Below are positions 25,862-33,904 of a stretch of 64,000 nucleotides of DNA, piece by piece. This stretch comes from PALSA-693 sp963780345 (GTDB lineage: Bacteria; Actinomycetota; Acidimicrobiia; Acidimicrobiales; Palsa-688): NCBI GenBank assembly GCA_963780345.1, contig CAWABU010000001.1, positions 372,001 through 436,000 of the forward strand. Reading direction: 5' to 3'. The first letter of the stretch is position 1; every line of letters begins with the position of its first letter. The translations under genes were made by a program, and so were the position numbers. Under the pieces are notes generated by a model. It saw nothing but the letters and a program-made list of their open reading frames with translations. It ran no database searches and had not been told where the DNA came from.

Positions 25862-27036
25862 GGAAGCCCCTCCCATGCCGAACGAAACGAGCCTCCCGCC
25901 GGGACCACGACTACCCGTCCTTGAGCAGGGGTCCGGGCCGGGGGGCGTCGGCGGGCCCCGGCGCCGGACCGCTCGAAGATGACCAGGGTGAATCGGTCCC
26001 GCCGGCTGGCCCGGGTCGCCATCGACAGGTCGCCGTCGGTGGCCGCCTGCGTCGTGATCAACACCAGTGGACCGGCGGTGCCGGCACCAAATGGCAGGTC
26101 GTCGGTCAAGGTGGTCCCCGGGTGCGGGGCGGCGGCGGCCAGCAAATCCAGGATGGCCGCGCCATGCGGGGCCGTGGCCCCGAACCCGCTATCGATGCCG
26201 CTCGTGGTCACGACGCGCACGTGCACCCGGCTGCGAATGCCGGCCATGGCGACGCTGGCGGCGGCCGACAGGGTGGCCTCGAGGGTCGTGGCGTCCTGGA
26301 TGGCCGCACGGAGGTCGGCGGCGATGGTCAGCCGGCCCTGCAACAGATTCTCGGGCTGGCGGATCATCAGCTGATCGGTCCGGGCCGTGGACGCCCAGTG
26401 CACCCGGCGGAGATCGTCCCCGATGCGGTACTCGCGGAGTCCGTAGAACTCGTCGCCGAGTCGACCGACGACGGGCTGGGGGACACGCATGTCAGGATCC
26501 GGTTCGGCCGGCGAGGCCGGTGTCCGGATGGAATCCACCCGGGGGTGCACGGTGAGGGTCGAGATCGGGCAGCCGATCGTGCCAACCCGCGTCAGCCCGA
26601 ACGGGTCGGAGAGTTCGAGCTGCAGCGGACCGAGTTCGAACACGCCTCTGCGGGAGGTAGGCAGGGAGTACGCCGCCAGGCGCAGCTCCCCGGGATCGAG
26701 CGGGGCGACGAGAAAGCGGGCCCAGCGCCGGCCGCCGTCAAATGGATCCCGGGCGGCCAGGATGGGCGAAGCGTCGTGACCATGGTTGACCACGGCCAGT
26801 TCGACCCGGGCCGGGACGCCGGCCGGCACCCGGGCGGGGCGAACATGGCGGACGACGCGAACGTCCCAGCGCCGCCTGGCCACCCAGGCTCGAGCGGCCA
26901 CGATCAGAACCACGGCGGCCGCGGCGACCGGGTAGAGCTCCTCGATCCCGAAGAGAAATCCCCCGAGGGCCAGCGAGAGAGCTACGGCGAGCATGACCCA
27001 CCCGCGATGGGTGAGCCCGACCCGGCCGGAGCGCAT
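25855..27036 (-). CDS. DUF58 protein (MoxR-associated)
   Basis: A 393-residue protein with two N-terminal membrane helices and the DUF58 core REYRIGDDLRRVHWASTART, followed by a von Willebrand-like region. DUF58 proteins are partners of MoxR AAA+ ATPases and of TgpA transglutaminases, thought to help assemble envelope or metal-dependent complexes. ATG 27036 overlaps the moxR stop by one base and its stop overlaps the TgpA start, so the three are translationally linked. Confidence 0.92.
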   Translation of the reverse strand: MRSGRVGLTHRGWVMLAVALSLALGGFLFGIEELYPVAAAAVVLIVAARAWVARRRWDVRVVRHVRPARVPAGVPARVELAVVNHGHDASPILAARDPFDGGRRWARFLVAPLDPGELRLAAYSLPTSRRGVFELGPLQLELSDPFGLTRVGTIGCPISTLTVHPRVDSIRTPASPAEPDPDMRVPQPVVGRLGDEFYGLREYRIGDDLRRVHWASTARTDQLMIRQPENLLQGRLTIAADLRAAIQDATTLEATLSAAASVAMAGIRSRVHVRVVTTSGIDSGFGATAPHGAAILDLLAAAAPHPGTTLTDDLPFGAGTAGPLVLITTQAATDGDLSMATRASRRDRFTLVIFERSGAGARRRPPARTPAQGRVVVVPAGGSFRSAWEGLPC

Positions 27037-28019
27037 CAGCCTGCGGCCCGGCCGGATGGAACAGGTACGGTGCGGAGGATCTCTTCCACCACCTCGGCGA
27101 TCTCGACGCCGCTGACGACGCCCTCGGGCGACAGCATGAGGCGATGTTCCAGCACCGGGCCGGCCAGATATTTGATGTCATCAGGCACCACATATTCGCG
27201 CCCGGTCGAGGCGGCCAGGGCTCGGGCCGCCCGCTGTAGAGCCAGAGCGGCGCGAGGCGACATGCCGAGCGACAGGGCCGCATGATTGCGGGTTGCCGTC
27301 GCCAAATCGACGATGTAGCCCTTGAGCGCCATCGCCACGTGCACCTGAGCGGTGATCCCGACCATCGTGGTGATGGCGTCGGGGCCGGCCACGGCAGACA
27401 GGTCCTCGACCTGGGTGCGCGACTCGGTCCGCTCGAGCATGGCCATCTCGGCGTGACGATCCGGGTAGCCCATCCGGACCCGTAGCAAAAACCGGTCGAG
27501 TTGGCTCTCGGGGAGCGGATAGGTGCCCTCATGTTCGACCGGGTTCTGGGTGGCAATCACCACGAAGGGATCCGGCAGATGATGGGTCACGTTGTCGACC
27601 GTCACCTGCCGCTCCTGCATGGCCTCGAGGAGGGCCGACTGGGTTTTCGGTGAGGCCCGGTTGATCTCGTCGCCAAGTACCACGTTGGCGAATACTCCGC
27701 CCGGTCGGAACGTGAACGATCCCGTATCCCGGTCGTACACACTCGCTCCGGTCACGTCGGAGGGCAGCAGATCGGGCGTGAACTGGATTCGCCGCCACTG
27801 CAGGTCAAACGATCGGGCCAGCGCTTTCGCCAGGCTGGTTTTGCCGACGCCCGGCACATCCTCGACCAGCAGGTGCCCCTCCGCGGCCACGCACACGAGA
27901 GCCAGTCGGGCGGGATCCTCCTTGCCGTCGAGGACCTGGGCCACATTGCCGATGACCGCTTCGAAGATCGCTGCAAAGGCGCCGACGGTCTGCACCTCCA
28001 CCGCCGGTTGTCGTACCAT
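27036..28019 (-). CDS. MoxR family AAA+ ATPase
   Basis: Chaperone-type AAA+ ATPase of 327 residues. Walker A is EDVPGVGKTSLAKALA near residue 55, Walker B VVLGDEINRASPKTQSALLE, with MQERQVTVD, ATQNPVEHEGTYPLPE and sensor LDRFLLR. The start at ATG 28019 has AGGAGG four bases upstream and yields MVRQPAVEV; an upstream in-frame start at 28073 would overlap the divergent ROK gene. First gene of the MoxR-DUF58-TgpA operon. Confidence 0.94.
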   Translation of the reverse strand: MVRQPAVEVQTVGAFAAIFEAVIGNVAQVLDGKEDPARLALVCVAAEGHLLVEDVPGVGKTSLAKALARSFDLQWRRIQFTPDLLPSDVTGASVYDRDTGSFTFRPGGVFANVVLGDEINRASPKTQSALLEAMQERQVTVDNVTHHLPDPFVVIATQNPVEHEGTYPLPESQLDRFLLRVRMGYPDRHAEMAMLERTESRTQVEDLSAVAGPDAITTMVGITAQVHVAMALKGYIVDLATATRNHAALSLGMSPRAALALQRAARALAASTGREYVVPDDIKYLAGPVLEHRLMLSPEGVVSGVEIAEVVEEILRTVPVPSGRAAG

Positions 28020-28050
28020 CGGTCCTCCTGAAGCTGTCTGGCGGTTAGCG

Positions 28051-28056
28051 TACCCT
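28051..28056 (+). promoter_or_regulatory. -10 box for leaderless ROK transcript
   Basis: TACCCT ends seven bases before the ATG at 28064, with TAGCGT just upstream of it. No ribosome-binding site is present on this strand. Confidence 0.4.
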
Positions 28057-28063
28057 GCTCGAA

Positions 28064-28966
28064 ATGACTTCATCAGCCCCCGGCGCCGGTGGGGCGGCGA
28101 CGGAGTCCGTGCTGGCAGTCGACATCGGCGGGACCAAGTTGGCCGCGGCTCTCGTCGATCGGCGGGGCCGGGTGGACTGGGCTGCCCAGGTATCCACTCC
28201 GGCCGGAGGAGCGGAGACGATCTGGGCCGCCCTTGAGGCCCTCGTGGGGTCCCGCCCGCCCGCCGAGCCGTTGGCGTGCGGAATAGGGTCCGGGGGGCCC
28301 ATGTCGGGCGCGGGAGAGCTCATCTCCCCGCTCAATATTCCGGGCTGGCGGGACTTTCCTCTTCGCGCTCGCCTGGCCGAGCTGACCGGCCTGCCCACCT
28401 GGATCGACAATGACGCCAAAGCCCTGGCCCTGGCCGACGGGTGGGTGGGCGAAGCGGCCGGGCTGCGCAATTACATCTCGATGGTCGTATCCACCGGAGT
28501 CGGCGGCGGCATTGTCCTCGACGGCCGATTGCTCGATGGGGACGACGGCAACGCCGGTCACATCGGTCACGTCGTGGTGGAGCCGTCCGGCCGCCCCTGC
28601 GCGTGCGGAGGGCGCGGTTGCCTGGAGGCGGAGGCGTCCGGCACCGCCATTGCGGCGATCACCGGCCGGACGGCAGCCGAGTCCGACCCGGAAGTCGTCG
28701 CCCGCGCCGGGATGCTCGTCGGTCGGGCCGTGGCGTCGGTGGCCAACCTGCTGGACCTGCAACTGGCGTCGGTCAGCGGCTCGGTGGCGCTCGGTTTCGG
28801 GGCGCCCTTCTTCGCTGCGGCCCGGCACGAGCTCGCGGCCCGGGCCCGCCTCCAGTTTTCGCGTCACTGCCGCATCGTCCCGGGTCGGCTCGGGGCGGCC
28901 GGGCCGCTCATCGGGGCGGCGGCGGTCGGATGGCGAGGCTACGACGGGGACCGTCGCCAACCGTGA
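28064..28966 (+). CDS. ROK family sugar kinase (glucokinase-like)
   Basis: A 300-residue ROK protein. It has the ATP motif LAVDIGGTKLAAALVD, the catalytic Asp in WIDNDAKALALADG, STGVGGGIVLDG and the zinc signature CACGGRGCLEAEASG. No N-terminal helix-turn-helix is present, so it is a kinase rather than a ROK repressor. Glucose is the usual substrate of this group in actinobacteria; not proven here. Divergent from moxR. Confidence 0.9.
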   Translation: MTSSAPGAGGAATESVLAVDIGGTKLAAALVDRRGRVDWAAQVSTPAGGAETIWAALEALVGSRPPAEPLACGIGSGGPMSGAGELISPLNIPGWRDFPLRARLAELTGLPTWIDNDAKALALADGWVGEAAGLRNYISMVVSTGVGGGIVLDGRLLDGDDGNAGHIGHVVVEPSGRPCACGGRGCLEAEASGTAIAAITGRTAAESDPEVVARAGMLVGRAVASVANLLDLQLASVSGSVALGFGAPFFAAARHELAARARLQFSRHCRIVPGRLGAAGPLIGAAAVGWRGYDGDRRQP

Positions 28967-28995
28967 ACGGCAGTCCCGCGGGCGGGGCCGGTCGT

Positions 28996-29130
28996 GGCCG
29001 GGCTGGTCGTGGCCGGGCTGGTCGTGGCCGGGCTGGTCGTGGCCGGGCTGGTCGTGGCCGAGCGAACCATGGCTGGGCCGATCGGGGCGGGGGGAACCGT
29101 GGCCGGGCTGATCGCGGCCGGGCCGACCAC
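28996..29130 (+). repeat. 15-bp tandem array, ~9 units
   Basis: GGCCGGGCTGGTCGT is repeated exactly four times (28996-29055), then continues as diverged 15-bp units to about 29130. It follows the ROK stop codon. Long open frames on both strands across it are products of the repeat, not genes. Confidence 0.88.
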
Positions 29131-29205
29131 GGCGCGACCGGCCGGGGCCCGGTTCGCCGCCATGATCTCGGGCCGGCGGGATTGGGTCTACCGGCCATCC
29201 TGGCC

Positions 29206-29412
29206 GTGGCGGCCCGCCCTCGCCTGTGGCCGAGCCTGATCCGCCTGATGCCACCCGGATGGTGGCGCCGGTGGCCGCCGAGCCCGTTGCCTCCGCCCGA
29301 CTACGTTCAGTTCCGAACACAAACGATGTACGGCGATAACGGAAGACTGGATTTACCGGATCTGATCGCCTACCTCGAATGGTGTCGCCGGATGGGGTCG
29401 CGGGCGCGGTAA
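29206..29412 (+). CDS. Small conserved hypothetical protein
   Basis: A 68-residue frame from GTG 29206 (or ATG 29248), reading WWRRWPPSPLPPPDYVQFR, then QTMYGD and IAYLEWCRRM. The aromatic/Pro core with YVQFR-QTMYGD and a closing YLEWCR resembles short uncharacterised proteins I recall from other actinobacteria. Codon composition changes here from repeat-like to gene-like, including AT-richer codons. Function unknown; start uncertain. Confidence 0.5.
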   Translation: MAARPRLWPSLIRLMPPGWWRRWPPSPLPPPDYVQFRTQTMYGDNGRLDLPDLIAYLEWCRRMGSRAR

Positions 29413-29501
29413 CGTTCCCGTCGTGCCATCAGGGGAAGAGGGCGCGGACCCCGCCGCAGCCCACCGGCGGCCACCGAGCCGGTAGGGGAGGCCCGGGGGC
29501 G

Positions 29502-30014
29502 ATGACGCAGGCGCTAGTGCTCAACGCCACCTACGAACCGCTGTGCGTCGTCCCGAGCCGACGGGCGCTCATGCTGATCCTCGACGAGAAGGCGGAGCTC
29601 CTGCACTCCACTGATCGGTTGTTCCGGGCTGAGCGGCTAGCCCTGGCGGAGCCGTCGGTCGTGCGGCTCTGCTACTTCGTCAAGGTTCCATATCAAGCCC
29701 GGGTGGCGCTCAACCGGCGGGCGGTGTTCGCTCGCGACGGCCACCGATGCCAGTACTGCGGGGCATCGGCGGAGAACATCGACCACGTCATCCCCCGGAG
29801 CAAGGGTGGAACGCACGCATGGGACAACGTGGTGGCGTCGTGCCGTCCCTGCAATACGCGCAAGCGGGACCGGTTGCTCGAGGACAGCGGCATGCGGCTC
29901 CGCCGCCGTCCCACGGCGCCGCGGGAGCGGGCCTGGATCCTGGTCGCGACCGGAGCCGTCCGCTCCGACTGGGAGCAGTACCTCGGATCGAGAGCCGCCA
30001 GCTTGTCGGCTTGA
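29502..30014 (+). CDS. HNH endonuclease
   Basis: A 170-residue HNH nuclease-family protein. N-terminal LVLNATYEPLCVVPSRRALMLI is characteristic of a widespread actinobacterial group; the HNH zinc finger is CQYCGASAENIDHVIPRSKGG with later CRPCNTRKRD, giving four zinc cysteines around the catalytic His. ATG 29502 follows GGGGAGG at a reasonable distance. It is coupled to the lipoate-ligase-like gene by a TTGA overlap. Biological target unknown; not a typical mobile-element nuclease given the conserved location. Confidence 0.92.
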   Translation: MTQALVLNATYEPLCVVPSRRALMLILDEKAELLHSTDRLFRAERLALAEPSVVRLCYFVKVPYQARVALNRRAVFARDGHRCQYCGASAENIDHVIPRSKGGTHAWDNVVASCRPCNTRKRDRLLEDSGMRLRRRPTAPRERAWILVATGAVRSDWEQYLGSRAASLSA

Positions 30015-30748
30015 GCCCCAGAGCCGCGCCGGCCTGGCGCGTGGAGCACCAGCAGGGGTCGGCCCGCCTCCTGCTGGACCAGTCGCTGCGGGCGTTGCAG
30101 TCGTTTACGTCGTTGACGGGCGGCGACGAGGTCGGAACCCGTCTGGTGCGGATCCTGCACATCGACGAGCGTTCCGTGATCCTTGGCTCCGGCCAGCCCG
30201 ACGCCGATGTCGACCCGGGCGCCGTGGCCCGAGCGCAGGTGCCGGTGGCTCGCCGCTCCAGCGGGGGAGGGGCCGTGCTGGTGGCTTCTGACTCCGTGCT
30301 GTGGATCGATCTGATCATCCCTGCAGGCGACGCCCTCTGGGACAGTGACGTGCGGCGGGCCAGCTGGTGGGTCGGCGAGGCCTGGGCCGCCTCGGTCGAC
30401 GGGGTTGGTGCCGGGCCGGCCCGGGTTTGGCGGGACGGTCTGCAGCGCCGGGCCTGGTCCAGACAAGTCTGCTTCGCCGGACTCGGGCCGGGCGAGGTCT
30501 CCGTCGGCTCGCGAAAGGTCGTTGGTATCTCGCAGCGTCGGACCCGGCAGGCCGTGTTGTTCCAGACTGCGGCCCTGCTCCGATGGGAGCCGGCCGCGCT
30601 GATCGAGCTGCTCGCCGTAGACGACGCGGCGAGGCCCGGCGCCGCCGCCGACCTTCGCGACGTGGCGACCGGCGTCGGTCCGGAACGAGCGGCGGCTCTG
30701 ACCGCGGCCCTGATGGCCTCGCTCCCGGATCCACCGGCAACCAGCTGA
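30011..30748 (+). CDS. Lipoate-protein ligase A-like protein
   Basis: A 245-residue protein of the BPL/LPL catalytic domain family. ARRSSGGGAVLV corresponds to the RRxSGGGAVxH/P acyl-adenylate loop and VGSRKVVGISQRRTR to the following conserved lysine segment. TTG 30011 overlaps the HNH stop codon. It could act as lipoate ligase or octanoyltransferase; the usual His after GGGAV is Leu-Val here, so activity needs confirmation. No lipoylated-enzyme genes are close. Confidence 0.83.
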   Translation: MSPRAAPAWRVEHQQGSARLLLDQSLRALQSFTSLTGGDEVGTRLVRILHIDERSVILGSGQPDADVDPGAVARAQVPVARRSSGGGAVLVASDSVLWIDLIIPAGDALWDSDVRRASWWVGEAWAASVDGVGAGPARVWRDGLQRRAWSRQVCFAGLGPGEVSVGSRKVVGISQRRTRQAVLFQTAALLRWEPAALIELLAVDDAARPGAAADLRDVATGVGPERAAALTAALMASLPDPPATS

Positions 30749-30990
30749 GGTCACCAACCACCGCCCGGTGTCTGGCCAATCGCTCCGATGGTGCGTCGGG
30801 GCCGGCGGTCGCCCGGGCCACTGACGATCGAGTCCTGCTACCGGCGCCTCCCCATGCTTGGCGGGAGGGCACGCCGGCTCAAGGAGGTTTCCGGCTCAGG
30901 ACGGTTCCGACGCCCGGACGTGAACGACCGCGGCCACGGTCGGCAACTCCCGCCGGATGGGCGGCGAAATGTGGCTCGACACGGGCCCAG

Positions 30991-31045
30991 GTGGTTGACG
31001 GTGGGGGACAGGGGCCATATAGTGGCGGGAAGTGGTGTAAAGGGG
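30991..31045 (+). promoter_or_regulatory. dcw cluster promoter with 10-bp-spaced MraZ-type boxes
   Basis: TTGACG (30995-31000) and TATAGT (31018-31023) are separated by 17 bases, an excellent housekeeping promoter. GTGG-like boxes recur every 10 bp: GTGGT 30991, GTGGG 31001, AGTGG 31021, AGTGG 31031 and AGGGG 31041. MraZ is known to bind arrays of TGGGN-type repeats at this position in other bacteria, so autoregulation is expected. The rest of 30749-31085 holds no gene I recognise. Confidence 0.7.
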
Positions 31046-31085
31046 AGGGGCCCTGGTACCACTGAGGGACGGAGCGGAGTGAAGA

Positions 31086-31554
31086 GTGGCGATGCGGTTC
31101 GTAGGGAGGTTCGAGCACTCCCTGGATGTCAAAGGGAGGATCATCCTTCCGGCGCGCTACCGAGCCAGCTTCGACACCCTCGGCCTACATCTCCAAGCAC
31201 AACGAACGCTGCCTGGCGCTGTGGACGCCGGACGCCTTCGAGCGAAAGCTGGACGAGATGGAGGCGAGGGCCGACGGCGGCCCCGAGGACCGGTCGACCG
31301 TGCGGGTGTGGGCCGCCGGATCGACGGAAGTGGAACTGGACCGACAGGGGCGGGTCGGTATCCCGGCCTACCTCCGCGAGTACGCCCGGCTGGACTCGGC
31401 GGTGCTGATCCACGGGGCCATCACCCATATCGAGTTTTGGAATCCCGAGGAATGGGCTGTGTGGGCGGCTGCTGGCGACGCCGAGCTGGCCCATCCCACT
31501 CTCCGGTCGGTCCAGCCGGCCGACTCGGCTTCCTCCCCGGCGATCGGAGTGTGA
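31086..31554 (+). CDS. mraZ: MraZ transcriptional regulator, one frameshift
   Basis: AbrB-like repressor of the division/cell-wall cluster. The first half reads MAMRFVGRFEHSLDVKGRIILPARYRASFD in one frame; the second, starting YISKHNERCLALWTPDAFE and including VELDRQGRVGIPAYLREYA, is in the next frame. One extra base near 31183 (CTCGGC-C-TACATC) separates them, since the family reads TLG directly into YISKHNE. Corrected length is about 155 residues. GTG 31086 or ATG 31092 may start it. It is the first dcw gene, behind a promoter with MraZ-type boxes. Either a sequence error or a real inactivation. Confidence 0.88.
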
Positions 31555-31733
31555 GCCCTGAACTGTTTTCCCTGTTCGCAGGATCCAACCGCGGCTGGCC
31601 CATGCGCAGCCCTTCGACTGGCAGGGTGGAAGTCCCCTTCTCCGCCCGCTTCCACTCGGATCGATCGGGGAGAAATCCCGACGCCACGCTGGTCGAGGGG
31701 CTGCGGATGGGCCCATCCGCAGGATTCGCCAAC

Positions 31734-32756
31734 ATGAGCGGCCCAGCCCCGGATGGGGAGCGGGAGGAGGTCAGCCCCGTCGCGGCCTTCGAGCACCGCC
31801 CGGTGATGGTCAGTGAGGTGGTGGCTCTTCTCAGCCCCAGCCCGCCAGGGGTGCTGCTCGACGCCACCCTCGGGGGAGCCGGCCATGCCCGGGCTCTCCT
31901 CGATGCTGCCCCCCACCTCACGCTGCTCGGTATCGACCAGGATCCAGTCGCCGTGGCTGCGGCGTCCAGGGCGCTGGCGTCCTTTGGCTCCCGGGCCCGG
32001 GTCGAGCGGTCCCGATTCGACCGGATCCCCGAGCTGCTCGATTCTCTTGACCCGCCGCGGTTGTCGGCGGCGCTGTTTGATCTGGGGGTCAGCTCGCCAC
32101 AGCTCGACCGGCCCGAGCGCGGCTTCAGCTACTGGCGCGACGGACCCCTCGACATGCGGATGGACCCCACTCGGCCGGTGACCGCGAGCGACATTGTCAA
32201 CGGCTGGAGCGAAGCTGCCCTGGCCCGGCTATTTCGAGACAATGGAGAAGCCCGCTTTGCATCCCGGATCGCCAAAGCGGTAGTCGCAGCCCGACCGATC
32301 GAGTCCACGTCGAGGCTGGCCGAGGTCGTGCGCCAGGCCATTCCCGCGGCCGCTCGCCGCACCGGTGGCCATCCGGCCCGACGGGTCTTTCAGGCGGTGC
32401 GGTTGGCCGTCAACGAGGAGCTGGACGTCCTGCCTGCCGCCATCGACGCCGCGCTCACCGCCCTGGTGCCGGGCGGCCGATGCGCGGTGATCTCGTATCA
32501 TTCCGGCGAGGACCGGATCGCCAAGGAGCGGTTTCGGCTGGCCGTCACGGGCGGGTGCGTCTGCCCCCCCGGGCTGCCTTGCGTGTGCGGCGCGGCTCCG
32601 CTGGCGCGCCTCGTGACGCGGGGAGCACAGCGTCCGGGGCCGGAGGAGATCGCCGTCAACCGGCGGGCGGAGAGTGCTCGCCTGCGGGTGGCCGAGCGCC
32701 TCCCGGACCCGTCTCTCGCCGCCGGCGCCGCCGATCCGGGACCGACAACGCCGTGA
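31734..32756 (+). CDS. rsmH: 16S rRNA m4C1402 methyltransferase RsmH (MraW)
   Basis: SAM-dependent N4-methyltransferase for C1402 of 16S rRNA. The 340-residue product begins near FEHRPVMVSEVV, has the SAM loop DATLGGAGHARALL, FDLGVSSPQLD, RGFSYWRDGPLDMRMD and ISYHSGEDRIAKERF. ATG 31734 is used; the strong purine run GGGAGGAGG lies inside the gene, and no better start fits it. About 180 bases separate it from mraZ, where I see no other gene. The stop overlaps the ftsL GTG as GTGA. Confidence 0.94.
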   Translation: MSGPAPDGEREEVSPVAAFEHRPVMVSEVVALLSPSPPGVLLDATLGGAGHARALLDAAPHLTLLGIDQDPVAVAAASRALASFGSRARVERSRFDRIPELLDSLDPPRLSAALFDLGVSSPQLDRPERGFSYWRDGPLDMRMDPTRPVTASDIVNGWSEAALARLFRDNGEARFASRIAKAVVAARPIESTSRLAEVVRQAIPAAARRTGGHPARRVFQAVRLAVNEELDVLPAAIDAALTALVPGGRCAVISYHSGEDRIAKERFRLAVTGGCVCPPGLPCVCGAAPLARLVTRGAQRPGPEEIAVNRRAESARLRVAERLPDPSLAAGAADPGPTTP

Positions 32757-33904
32757 CCCCGTCGACCACCGCCAGTCCGGTCATCGACACCCCGACGATC
32801 GAGATCCCGACGATCGAGACCCCCGCGGTCGAGCGCCCAGTCGTCGAGCGCCCAGCCGTCGAGCGCCCGGTCGTCGAGCGCCCGGTCGTCGAGACCCCCG
32901 CGGTCGAGCGCCCGGTCGTCGAGAGCTCGGCGGGCGGGAGCCCGGCCGGCGTGACCCCCGCGGTCGAGTCCCCCGCGGTCGAGATCCAAGCGGGCGAGTC
33001 CCTCACGGTCGAGGGCCCGATCACCGGCCGGGCCCAGCCGGATGGCGCCGAGCAGCCGGGCCGGCCCGACCAGCGGAGTAGCCGCGATCCGGCGAGCCGA
33101 CGCGCCCAATCGGTCCGTACCGACCCGCGGACCAGTCGAGACCCGTCGAACCGCCGAGACCCGGCGGGCCGCCGCCACCTGGTCCGCCCGCCGGACGCCA
33201 ACCGCACCAGCTCCCCCGGGCCGCCGGGTCCGGCCGGCCCGCCTTCCGGACGGTCCCGTCCAGGGGGACGATCGGCCGCCGCCCTGGCCCGGTCTCCTCG
33301 GCCCGGACGGGGATCGCCCGTACCGGTCCGGTCCCGGCCGTCGGCGGCCAGGGCGAAAGCCGCGGCCCGGGCCATGGGGGTCGAGTTCGTCCCGGGAACG
33401 GGTGGAAGTGCAGTACTTGCCGCCCTTACCGCCCAGCCGGCCCCATCCGATCCCGTCGACCTCGAGCAACACCGGCATCTCCGGGCCGTCCCGCCCGGGA
33501 CCCGGGCGCGGACCCATCGGTGGAACCGGCCGTGGGTCCTGGCCCTCGCCGGCGCCGGTCTGGTCCTGGCCGTGACCTTCGGTCTCGTCTACCTGCATGT
33601 GGTGCTGGCGCAGCGGCAGTTCGCGCTGGACCGGTTGACGGCGAAGGTGCAGGCCGAGCAGGCCCGCTACCAGAACCTTCGCCTGCAGGTGGCCCAGTCC
33701 GGATCACCGGCCCAGATCATCTCGACGGCGGAGGGGCAGCTGGGAATGCGCCAACCGGCGTCGGTTACGTACCTGACGCCGACCGTGACGATCGGTGGCG
33801 CGCCCGACCCGGCCGGCGGTCAGGCGGCATCGGGCTCCGTTGATGCCCCGGCGGGTGACGCGGATTGGCCACAGATCAAGGCGCAGTTGGCGGGCAGTCC
33901 ATGA
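32753..33904 (+). CDS. ftsL: FtsL-like division protein with long repeat-rich N-terminal tail
   Basis: Bitopic divisome protein recognised by place (between rsmH and ftsI) and topology: one membrane helix near residues 260-282 (WVLALAGAGLVLAVTFGLVY), then a short extracytoplasmic coiled coil (LTAKVQAEQARYQNLRLQV) and a typical FtsL/DivIC PASVTYL segment. The product has 383 residues, whereas FtsL is normally 100-200; the extra part is a cytoplasmic low-complexity tail beginning with five-residue Val-Glu-Arg-Pro-Val repeats, then Arg/Pro/Gly-rich sequence. GTG 32753 overlaps the rsmH stop, and the stop overlaps ftsI ATG. Confidence 0.83.
   Translation: MTPSTTASPVIDTPTIEIPTIETPAVERPVVERPAVERPVVERPVVETPAVERPVVESSAGGSPAGVTPAVESPAVEIQAGESLTVEGPITGRAQPDGAEQPGRPDQRSSRDPASRRAQSVRTDPRTSRDPSNRRDPAGRRHLVRPPDANRTSSPGPPGPAGPPSGRSRPGGRSAAALARSPRPGRGSPVPVRSRPSAARAKAAARAMGVEFVPGTGGSAVLAALTAQPAPSDPVDLEQHRHLRAVPPGTRARTHRWNRPWVLALAGAGLVLAVTFGLVYLHVVLAQRQFALDRLTAKVQAEQARYQNLRLQVAQSGSPAQIISTAEGQLGMRQPASVTYLTPTVTIGGAPDPAGGQAASGSVDAPAGDADWPQIKAQLAGSP
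32795..32923 (+). repeat. 15-bp tandem array in ftsL
   Basis: Eight to nine in-frame copies of GTCGTCGAGCGCCCG-type units encode the five-residue Val-Val-Glu-Arg-Pro repeat at the FtsL N terminus; weaker copies continue to about 33015. Confidence 0.88.

Noticed and set aside
23492..25924. Plus-strand open frame of about 810 codons opposite the transglutaminase gene
   Set aside because: Composition is typical of antisense frames in high-GC DNA and no domain is visible; the minus strand encodes TgpA with its catalytic Cys and His.
28073..29320. Long frames on both strands across the 28996-29130 array
   Set aside because: They exist because a 15-bp GC-rich repeat keeps all frames open; no protein motif is present.
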